A DNA stretch of 64,000 nt from Pelagophyceae sp. CCMP2097 (Eukaryota; Sar; Pelagophyceae): the NCBI GenBank assembly GCA_026770575.1, contig MU657186.1:427092-491091 (forward strand), written 5' to 3'. Each line of letters opens with the position of its first letter. The stretch's first letter is position 1. A program made the position numbers and the translations under genes. Shown here one piece after another: positions 10,330 through 18,684 of this stretch. Below the pieces are notes generated by a model. It was not told the origin of the DNA. It made no database searches and was given only the letters and a program-made list of their open reading frames with translations.

Positions 10330-12361
10330 TCAGCAGAGGAAGTCGCCGTGGATCGATTCGCCGACCTGGTGTATCGCGTCGGCCAGAACTCGACCCGGGG
10401 CCCCTTTGCATCGATGCAATCCAACGTCGCACCTTGATGCCAAAGTCGGCGCACCACTTGGAGTCGAGCGAATCAAAGGGCGCGATGCAGCCCTTGTGTG
10501 CCGCGGAGAGCGCGACGGCGAGACGGGCGACGTTGGACGTAAACTTTCCCACAAACCCGTCCGCGTGAGCCTAACCGCGCGACGACGCTCCGGGACCACG
10601 CGCTTGCCGCGTACGACGGCCGAAACGTCTGCGTTTGTTCGACCCGCTGTGATGACACCTCCGGGTATCCCAAAATCACCCGACGCGGGCTTTGCACGAG
10701 GAGCAGCACGTCGTCGAGGATGGCCTCTGCGTCCGCGCGCGCCTCGTCCGCCGGCGTCTGCTTCAGGACCTTGTTGTAGTAGCCGCGCGCGTAGAGCGTG
10801 CGGTCCACGTCCGCGACGAAGACGGCACTTCGTCGCAGGCCAAAGAGCTCTTCTGAACGCGCCGTCACGGCCGCCGCGACGGCCGCGTCGTCCGTTGCGA
10901 CGTACAAGGACTTGAAGCCGTGGCGCGATATCAAGAGCCGCGCGCGCGCCGCGTACCTATCCAATGGCGTGCCGGGCCCCGAAAACGTCGCGCTCGTCGA
11001 CGACATGCCCCGCAAACGCTATTCGACTTACGCCTCGATGAGGTCGCAGACGCGGCCCTTGCCCTTTTCCACCTCTGCTCGGCCGTGGGCCATGCACGTG
11101 TCGCCGCGGCGGACGTGGAGCGCGAGCGTCGGCCGCGTCGAAAGGTCCCAGCCGAGCTGAGCCATCTTGCGTGACAGCCGCGCCTCTGTAGCCTCATTGG
11201 GCCGAAGCAAATAACCCAAAACCTGCGCCGTCCACCAGAACAGGCCGCGGTGCGCGTACTTTGAAGGTACCGTCGAGTTACGCAATCGCGAAAAGTGCCG
11301 CGCCGACCTAAGCTGAAAAGTGCCGACCTACGCCATCCTGCAAGAGGCGCGTGGCAGAGCACGCACTGCAGCTGGCCGCAGAGGCCTTTGTGACACCTCG
11401 GCAGGTCCTTTGGGACGTCGCCGCTGCAGCCGTCGGTGCTCAGCAGCCTACTTGGCCTCTCGACGGCGAGCTTTCGACGCCTCGCCGCGTCGATATCGAG
11501 TCGGCAAGGCAGCGCTCCGAGGGCGCCACCGGAAGGTCTTCCGAGGCGGATTTGCGCACCCCAAGCATCTGCTCATGGTGGCATCGTCCTCGCAGCCCAC
11601 CCGCAGCAGCCTGTTTGGTTCCGCGTGACAACTCCGACGGAGATTCGTCTCCGACGGCGCAAGGATACGGGCCGCACATGGGGTCGAGGAAGCGGATGCC
11701 TGCATGGCCAAAGGTGCGTGTTTCGGATGACGCTCGCGGCGCGATCCGCACGCACCTCGTTCGTACGCTTCTGCAAATGGCTTGAGCAGCGCTGAGACCT
11801 CCGCGCCGATGCCGATGGACCCCTCCATGACGTAGCGCACGGCGCCGTCGCAGCCGCACGCCTCGCCGTGCGCGAGTTCCATCTAAAACGGTGGTTCGTC
11901 GAAACGGTGGTTCGTCGACCAAAAAGTGTGCATCCTCGACCAAGGGGGGGGTCAGTTGCACGTCTTAAAGGGCTCGAGGACACTCCTGGGGGGCTCTCCC
12001 GCCGCAACCCACCTGGAGCTGGAGCGCCTCTGCGTCGACGGTACACGCCGCCGGCTCTTGCGCGTCCGGGTCGAGGTCCCTGGACAGCGACGACCGCAGG
12101 CGCTCCGGCAGCGAAAGCGTGCCCACCATGGGCATCGCGTAGCCTAGAGTCGGCGCGCTCGAAAGGCACAGTTGCGTTGGGGACAGCCTGGATCGACGCT
12201 CGAGAGGCTCGCGTCCCAAAGACTCGTCTCCGTCGGGCGGCTTTCTCACCCATGCTCGAGTTCCACCTGGTCAACGTGTCGTAGAACGCGAGCGGGGCTA
12301 TTCGCCGGAGCGCGTCAACGGCGACGTACAACGGTACTTGAGAAAGTCGCGCGGCGGCCAT
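10330..12361 (-). CDS. GT23-like (alpha-1,6-fucosyltransferase-type) glycosyltransferase
   Basis: Several exons on the minus strand assemble into a fucosyltransferase-like protein. The key block is RGLFWWTAQVLGYLLRP followed by TLALHVRRGDTC, the HxRRGDxx nucleotide-sugar motif of GT23/O-fucosyltransferases. Downstream are SLYVATDD, DVLLLVQ and DGFVGKFTSNVARLAVALS. The last intron joins DFGIK to VGESIHGDFLC, with stop 10330-10332. Upstream exons contribute YAMPMVGTLSLPERLRSSLS and MELAHGEACGCDGAVRY, joined by CTCCAG|GTGGG to TTTTAG|ATGG. I place a provisional start at ATG 12361 (MAAARLSQVPLYVAVDALRR), but the frame stays open further upstream into the next glycosyltransferase region, so the two may be one transcript. 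Expected location is the Golgi or ER lumen; acceptor unknown. Confidence 0.68.
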
Positions 12362-12374
12362 GATGCCGTCGAGG

Positions 12375-14072
12375 TCAGCTCTCGTTTCGTCGAACGGATG
12401 CGACAGCTTCTCTCGCCGAAAAGAGCGCCACGCCTCCGCCGGGCCCGCCGCGCGATTCAAGCGCAGCGCCTCCGCCGGGCCTGCCTCGCGCTTCAAGCGC
12501 CCCGCCCGCCGCGACGCGCCGCGGGCACCGGCCTCCGCGGCACGAGCCTCGGCGCCGCCAGCCGCGGTGCTTCCGCCCGGCCGCGCCGACCACACCGTCT
12601 TGTCCTGGCCGCCCTTGGCGTGGAGCGCGTACTCGAAGAGGTGGAACGGCGACGCGCGCGCCGCCGACGCGGGGCACACGTGCGGCCTCGCGAGTCGACG
12701 CTTCGGACGCTTCCGGAAAGGCGACGGACCGGCACTCCTTACGAAAGACGACGACGCACCGCATGATGTCGATGCGGTACTGGGCCATGATGGCCGCGTC
12801 GCCGCGGCCCGGCGCCGCTGGGCCTGGGAACTGGCCGGTGATTTGCTGGCGCCTCGTGGCGGAGAGCGGCTTGCGCCATCTTTCCGCGCAAAGCGAGAAC
12901 CAGCCCTCGGCGACGTCGCCGCTCCGCGTCGCCGGCGCCGCGTCGCCGAGCATACTCCGCTGCGCCGCATCCAGGTCGAGGCCCACGTACGCCTGCGTGG
13001 CCCCTTCGGAGCACGAACAACGAGGCGGACCCCGCGCGCGACGACGCGGGCGCCCCGTGCGCACCGTGACCCAGGCTTCGAGGACGTCGGCGGCGTCGGC
13101 CTGGGCCTTGCGCGGAGGCGGCGTGGCCGCCGGCTCGGCTGCGTCGGCCGCCTTCGCGACGCCGGCTTCACCGGCGTACTCCGGGTACTTTGCAAGCAGG
13201 GAGCGCGGCAGGAGCGCAGCGGCGGCTTGCAGATTTACGGCAAAGGCCTTGTCGTGCCGACTGCCGAGCGCGTCCTCTGTCTGCCTTTGAAAGAGGATTC
13301 GGTGGTAGACGCAAATGTCGTTGAGGCAGCGGCTCCTCGATGCGGCGCGCGTGGCGTAGTAGCCGGACCAGGCCTCTACGAACTCCAAGGCGCGTGTGGA
13401 CCCGTTTGCGACGTTCACCGAAAGCACGCCAGTGTCCGGCAGCTGCCTCAGCGAGTTGTCCGGCGAGAAGTGCATCGCCATGGTCGAGGCGCAGCGGCCC
13501 GCGCCGCTCGTGGGCCGCGCGGTGAAGCGGTGGATGGTGGAAACGTCAAAGTTGTTCGTCAAAACAAAGTTCAGAAAAGTATCATCGAACCTTTTTACCA
13601 GCTTGACGTCGGCGTCGGCCCATACGACGACGTCGAATCCGGCGGAATTGAGGACGGCGTGCCGCAGCGCGAGGACCTTTCGGAAGATGAAGTGGGCTTT
13701 TGTTGTAAGGCTTTTTGCGTGGAAACGTGCCACGTTCGACTTTGGCTCGACTTTTGCATTCGCGTACGCTCGGTCAAAGACGCCGCCGTCTCCGCGCCGC
13801 GCGAACGTGGCGAGCCACGGGTAGAGGGCGTGCAGGTCAAAGGCGGCGACGCATTTTTGTGCGCAATAAGGTACGTCTCGCTCGGCGTCAAATCCATCCT
13901 CGTGGTAGAGCCTGAGCGGGACGCCGAGCTTGGCGGCACTGGGCACGAGGAGCGCCGCGGTGCGCTGGCCGTGGACCGTCGTGGCCACGACGGCGCGGCC
14001 GCCGCAGGGCAGGCAGCCGCCTCCGACCACGCAATGGCCGCGCAGCAGCACCAGCACCGCGAGCGCGCGCAT
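12375..14072 (-). CDS. Secreted/Golgi nucleotide-sugar glycosyltransferase (GT-A type)
   Basis: Starts at ATG 14072 with a signal-anchor-like MRALAVLVLLRGHCVVGGG. A glycosyltransferase A fold is suggested by AVVATTVHGQRTAALLVPSA, GVPLRLYHEDGF and especially FDVVVWADADVKLVKRF, an expanded DxD metal/nucleotide motif. Further coding-like stretches are TGVLSVNVANGST, LNDICVYHRILF and LLAKYPEYAGEAG. The frame runs to a stop at 12375. From about 12690 on, however, a second frame looks more protein-like (SPFHLFEYALHAKGGQDKT), so either an intron or a one-base indel lies there and the true C-terminus may run into the GT23-like gene. Donor and acceptor sugars cannot be told from the sequence. Confidence 0.65.
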   Translation of the reverse strand: MRALAVLVLLRGHCVVGGGCLPCGGRAVVATTVHGQRTAALLVPSAAKLGVPLRLYHEDGFDAERDVPYCAQKCVAAFDLHALYPWLATFARRGDGGVFDRAYANAKVEPKSNVARFHAKSLTTKAHFIFRKVLALRHAVLNSAGFDVVVWADADVKLVKRFDDTFLNFVLTNNFDVSTIHRFTARPTSGAGRCASTMAMHFSPDNSLRQLPDTGVLSVNVANGSTRALEFVEAWSGYYATRAASRSRCLNDICVYHRILFQRQTEDALGSRHDKAFAVNLQAAAALLPRSLLAKYPEYAGEAGVAKAADAAEPAATPPPRKAQADAADVLEAWVTVRTGRPRRRARGPPRCSCSEGATQAYVGLDLDAAQRSMLGDAAPATRSGDVAEGWFSLCAERWRKPLSATRRQQITGQFPGPAAPGRGDAAIMAQYRIDIMRCVVVFRKECRSVAFPEASEASTREAARVPRVGGARVAVPPLRVRAPRQGRPGQDGVVGAAGRKHRGWRRRGSCRGGRCPRRVAAGGALEARGRPGGGAALESRGGPGGGVALFSAREAVASVRRNES

Positions 14073-14240
14073 CGGAGGGACCGACGCAGCCACCGACGAC
14101 CGCGCGGGCACTTGGTTCAGACCCACCGGGCGCCGCGGCCGGGTCGGCCGGGTTTCTTGGAAACAACCTAAATCAATCGCCAAAACCATACAACCCGCGC
14201 GCCCGGAGTTTGTTCTCGGCACGTGACTCGATCCGGTGCG

Positions 14241-15537
14241 ATGGGCCTCCTTCGCCTGGCGCTCTGCGCCTCCGCGGTATCGGCGGGCGTGACGCCGCTG
14301 GTGACGTTTGACGGCGCGGATGGGACGACTTTTCACTTTGTCGCTCTGTTGGACCCGGTCATGGGCGGGCAGTCCACCGGCGAGTGGAACGACGCCGGCG
14401 GTGCCGGCCGCATGAATGGCACCGTGGTAAACGTGCCCTCGCTCAATGCGCCGGGTTTCATCAAGGCGCGTCCGCCTTTATTGTCACGTTTGCATCTCGA
14501 GGCAGCTGACTCGCGGTCCGCAGGTCGCCGCCGACGGCAAATTCCGCGACGCCTCAAGTGCGACGGACCAAGGCGCCATCGTCCTCACCTTGAAATCGGC
14601 GACGCCTGCCTACAAAGGCTTCCGCGTCACTCTCGTCTCCGGCGCCGCGTCGCCCAGCTATGCCTGCGCCGGCGGCGGCGAATTACCGCTCTCGCGCGGC
14701 TGCTTCAAGGCCGACTTTCGCGCTCCGGCAGACCTCGCCAAAGTCGTCATCCCGCTCGGCGCCTTTTCCGACAAGTGGTCGCCGGCGACGGGTGACGCGA
14801 CGGCGACGTGCGCGCAGGACGCCTCCGCGTGCTTGACCGCGGCCAAGCTCGGCAAAGTGCAACGCGTCGAACTCTGGGCCGAGGGCGCGAGCGGCGACGT
14901 CGACCTCATCGTCACGGCCATCTCCGCGGCGTCGCCCGCGGCCGTGGCGGCCATTGCAGCGGCGTCGAACGCGGCCGCGGCCGCCATCTCCGCGCGCGCG
15001 GCGCCGCCTCCGCCGGGCTCGCACGACACGTGCGGCGGCGTTGGCGTGCAGCCCGAGCTGCGCTTCGGCGTCTCCGGCCGCGACACGGCCGCAGGCGTCC
15101 CCGCCGCGCCGCAAAATGAGACGCTCGCCTACGCCGTCTGCTGCGACGACCGCACCATGCTCGGCGCGGAGCCGCGGTTCCTCTACGAGGCGCCGGACAT
15201 TGCCCTCTTCGACAAGCTTGACGAAAAGCAGACGACGTTCTACGATAGTGTCTGCGGCCTGCCGCTTTTTGTCGCGCCTCAAAACCGCACCTTGGCCGAC
15301 TTTGAGCTCGACACGCGCCAACACGGCTGGCCCTCGTTCCGCGCTGAAGAGGTCGTCTTGCAAAACGTCGTCACCGACATGAAAACGGGCTTGGTCACTT
15401 CGAAATGCGGGACGCACCTCGGCACGTTCCTGCCCGACGCAAACGGAGACCGCTGGTGCATCGACCTCGTCTGCGTCGCGGGGAAGCCCGTCGCGGGGAA
15501 GCCCGTCGCGGGGAAGCCCGTCGCGGGGGCGCCCTGA
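14241..15537 (+). CDS. Secreted fusion of CIA30-type domain and MsrB-like domain
   Basis: ATG 14241 opens a clear signal peptide (MGLLRLALCASAVSAGV). The first domain resembles CIA30/NDUFAF1, a galactose-binding-like fold: FHFVALLDPVMGGQSTGEW, then after an intron VAADGKFRDASSATDQG and LSRGCFKADFRAP. An Ala-rich linker follows. The C-terminal domain resembles methionine-R-sulfoxide reductase B: CGLPLFVAP, HGWPSFRAEEV, CGTHLGTFLPDANG and RWCIDLVCV, where MsrB has GWPSF, C(G/D)xHLGH and the catalytic Cys in RYCINS. The intron donor appears to be GC (ATCAAG|GCGCGT to CCGCAG|GTCGCC). The protein ends in VAGKP repeats. A secreted CIA30 is unusual because NDUFAF1 works in mitochondria, so an extracellular or endomembrane redox role is my inference. 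Confidence 0.78.
15475..15534 (+). repeat. 15-bp tandem repeat encoding VAGKP units
   Basis: Three copies of GTCGCGGGGAAGCCC and a fourth degenerate copy sit at the very end of the CIA30-MsrB gene. They encode VAGKP, VAGKP, VAGKP and VAGAP. The number of units is likely to vary between strains. Confidence 0.9.
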
Positions 15538-15874
15538 GGCGCGCCCGCCCCGCGCGACACCAGCTAAGACCTTCGGGCGTGCATCGAGCCGCAGCCCCCG
15601 CCGCCGTCGGGCATCACGGCCGAAGAATGCGACGCCGCTGTGCCATCAATCATGCCACATAATCAAAGCTCACCACGATGCGTGGCGGTCGCGTGCCGAC
15701 GCCGATGGGGGCGTGAAAGGGGGATGTCGGTTTTCGAGTTTGAGTCATCGGAGTTTAGGAACGAGTCCCGTTTCGCGGCCATCAGAGTCAGCTGCATCGT
15801 GCCATCGACGCCTCCCGGGAGGCGGGTCATCTTCTTCTGTTATGCACTCGATGAGTGGTCGCGCCGGCGGCCGC
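15538..15874. other. Convergent 3' intergenic region
   Basis: Lies between the stop of the CIA30-MsrB gene (plus) and the stop of the tyrosyl-tRNA synthetase gene (minus). It contains the palindromic string CCTCCCGGGAGG and, at 15830-15849, a 20-base word that recurs exactly at 49504-49523, also just past the stop of a minus-strand gene. I see no gene here. Confidence 0.5.
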
Positions 15875-18448
15875 CTACTTCTTCTTGGCCTTTTTCTTGG
15901 CGTGCGCCTTGAGAACTTTGTCGGCGGCCTTGGTGGCAGCGTCGTGAGCAAACGGCGCGGCGGCGGCGGTAATGATGGACGAATCGAGCGCCTTTGTCAG
16001 CGCGGGCTTGAGGTCGCCGGGGTGGAGTGCGCCCGATTTAAAGTCCGCCACCATCTTCTCCAGCGTCGCCGCCGTGTACGTCACGTCGCCGCCGTTATCC
16101 GGCCCGCGCGCGATGTGGACGTCCGTGACGGCGACTGCGTTTTGGAGCAGAAAGGCCATCAACGCGAGGGGCGGGTTCACGGCCACGTTGCTGGGCTCGC
16201 AAAACGCGCGCTTGATCTTCTTCTTCGAGTCGGCGGCGGCGTCGCCGACGGAAAGGTCGACCCATTCGTCATCGGGCACGTCCTTGGTCGCCGGCGGCTG
16301 CAGGCGCGTTGAGAACGTCTCGACGGCGACGACTGCGGGCCGCGTGGCAAAGGACCGGTCCTCCAGAAAACGCAGCGCCAGCGCCAGCTCCGCCTGCTCG
16401 ACGGACCCAGAGGCGCAGAACACCTTTGCCGCGCCGCATGCGACGACGTCGGCGCACCGCAGCAAAGCCACGATGACGGGGCCGACGCGCTCGCCCTCCT
16501 CTTCCGTTCCGCCGGGGCCCGCCGCTCGAAGCGCGTCGGAAATGTCGTTGAGCTGAAAGAAGCGACCCGCGTTGATCGCGTCGATCCAGTACTCGGACGG
16601 CCTAGAAGGTACGGCCTCGAACGGGGCTCACAACTCTGCTTTTGCTTTTAGCCGATGCTTTTGGTTTTTGGACTTTCGGAAATAAAGTGGGAACTGCTTG
16701 ACGAGGCAATGACCGCACCGCTGCAGGATCACGTCCGACTGCTTGACGACGGCGACGCGTGCCGCGGGCTTGGAGGCGTCGAGGGCGTCGACGAGGGCGA
16801 GGACCGTCGCGGAGAAGGCGGTTTGCATTGCTGCGATGACCTTTGCGTCGCCGTCCAAGACATCGCCGGCGATGGCGCTCCAGTCGCCGTTGTAGAGCAC
16901 GATTGCGGCGGTGGCGTCCTCGGCCGCCGCGCGGAGCTGCATAGCGACGCCCAAAGCGAGGCCGAGCGTCGGTCGTCGGTCCGACGGCATCGGCGGGGCG
17001 AAGACGGCGTGCACGGGCCCTCCCGCGTCGAGCGCGGCCACGGCGGCGGTGGCGCCGCCAGCGGAAAGTGCCGTGCGGAGCGCGGCGCGCTCGGGCTCGC
17101 CGTTCCGCGGCGGCTTTGCCGGAGGGGCCGCGTCGCGCTTGTAGCCGTGGACTCGCGCCAGCAGTTTTCCGGCGTCGGCGTCGGCCGCAAAGTGGTTTCG
17201 CACCGGCTGCAGCAGCGCGTTGATGGCCGCTACTAAAGATTTCTTGAGGTCGCCTTCGGACAAGTCTCCGGAGACGAATGCGCGTTCGACGGCGTCCGCG
17301 TCTTTAAAAGTCTCGCCGCCGGCGGTGAAAGTGGCCCCCGGCGGCGCAAACACAATGTGGCGCACGTAATCCAAGCAGGGGTTCTTCAGGTCGTCGGTAA
17401 CGAGCTGCATCGACTCGCCGTCGGCCTGCGCGGCGGCCCCCGTCTCGGCGGCCGTGCGAGGGCAAAACGCGGCCATGAGCTTGCGCTCCACGTCGGCCGC
17501 CTCGTCCTCCATGAAGATGGCAGAGTCGGCGTCGGATTTGGACATCTTCGCCTGTCCGGCCTTGAGACCGTAGAGCATGTGGTGCGACAGGATCACGGGC
17601 TTGAACTTTAGCCCAGCGGCATCGCAGTAGTCGCGCGCCAGCATGTTCACCTTGCGCTGGTCCACGCCGAGCTGGCAAATGTCCGCCTAGTTACAAACTG
17701 CGCCGGTGCCGGGGCATGGGGATCCGCACCTTGAGGAAAAAGACGTCCGTGCACTGCATCAAAGGATACAAAACCTGCGCCGCCGTCAGCTTGCCCTCGA
17801 GCCGGCCCATGATCTGGCAGCACTTCTTGATGCGCGCCTAAGGAGCAGCGTGTAGCCGCGCAAAGGCGGGGTTGCGGGACGCAAAGGCGGGGTGGCACGA
17901 CGCACGACGGTGAAGCGCCGGGCGACGTCCAACATCATGGGCCAGTACGTCGCCGCCCTTAAGGTGATCTCCTCGGAGGCCCATCGGAACTCGACGTTGT
18001 CCATGTGCATGCCGGCCGCCTTCCAGACTTCGACGAGGTAGGCGCCGACGTCTTTGATTTTGTCAAGGTCGCCGCCAATTTTGTCGTTCATCAGCGCGAA
18101 CCAATCCGCCACCCAAAACACAAACGTCCCGCCCGCGGCAGTGCACCGGTTCACGTTCATCGCCTTGAACACGCCCTGCGCAATGTGCATGCGGCCAGAA
18201 GGCTCAAAGCCGTCGTAGAGGCGGAAGCCCGGCTTGCGGGAAACGAGGGTGGCGAGCTCCGATTCCGTGATGCACTCCTCGCCAACGGCGCGCAGCAGCG
18301 CGACGCGGCGCGCGACGTCGCCGTCGGCCGGCGCGGGGGGCGCCACCGCCGCCGGCGTCGGGGCCGGCGCGGGGGCCGCCGTGCCTGCGACGGCGCCGTC
18401 GGCGCCGTAGCAGGAGAACTTCGCCGTCCGCGCGAGCCGCAGCGCCAT
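15875..18448 (-). CDS. Tyrosyl-tRNA synthetase, double-length (pseudodimeric)
   Basis: Charges tRNA-Tyr in cytosolic translation. From ATG 18448 the first half is a standard archaeal/eukaryotic-type TyrRS: FRLYDGFEPSGRMHIAQG (HIGH-like site), FVFWVADWFALMNDKIGGDL, ATYWPMMLDVARRF and GLKAGQAKMSKSDADSAIF with an intact KMSKS. Introns resolve well: TTCC..CTCAAG|GTGCGG to AACTAG|GCGGAC joins FFLK to ADICQLGVDQRK, and CAGCG|GTGCGG to TTCTAG|GCCG joins VILQR to PSEYWIDAIN. After the first catalytic unit the chain continues with a second TyrRS-like half (AIVLYNGDWSAIAGDVLDGD, PSEYWIDAINAGRFFQLNDI, EEGERVGPVIVALLRCADVV) that lacks recognisable HIGH and KMSKS. It ends Lys-rich (AHAKKKAKKK) at 15875. 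An alternative upstream ATG (about 18635) could add an organelle-targeting N-terminus. Confidence 0.88.
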
Positions 18449-18684
18449 GCCGCCGGGACCCGCGCGCGCGTGCGCCGACGGAGAGCGGCGCGCGGCGTCG
18501 AGTACCGCAGCTGGCGATCGGCGTTTAGGACGATCGCGGAAACCAAAGTGCGAGGCCTCGCGAGGACGGCGCCGCGGCCCGCCACTCGACGCACCCAAGG
18601 CGACCCGAGCCGAGCGCCGCGGCATCCGCCACACAATGCGAGGGGGTTCCTCGACACAGGCACGGGGGGTCACGTGGGAGGATT
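18449..18684. other. Short spacer upstream of the TyrRS gene
   Basis: About 240 bp between the TyrRS start (18448) and the stop of the hybrid histidine kinase (18685), both on the minus strand. The minus-strand frame of TyrRS stays open through it, including a Met at about 18635 followed by a basic, Ala/Arg-rich stretch, so part of it may encode a presequence. No other signal seen. Confidence 0.35.

Noticed and set aside
12360..14171. A 603-codon plus-strand open frame over the glycosyltransferase region
   Set aside because: It is antisense to a frame with a signal peptide and a DxD motif, and its own sequence is Arg/Ala/Gly-biased without motifs, as expected for a shadow in GC-rich DNA.
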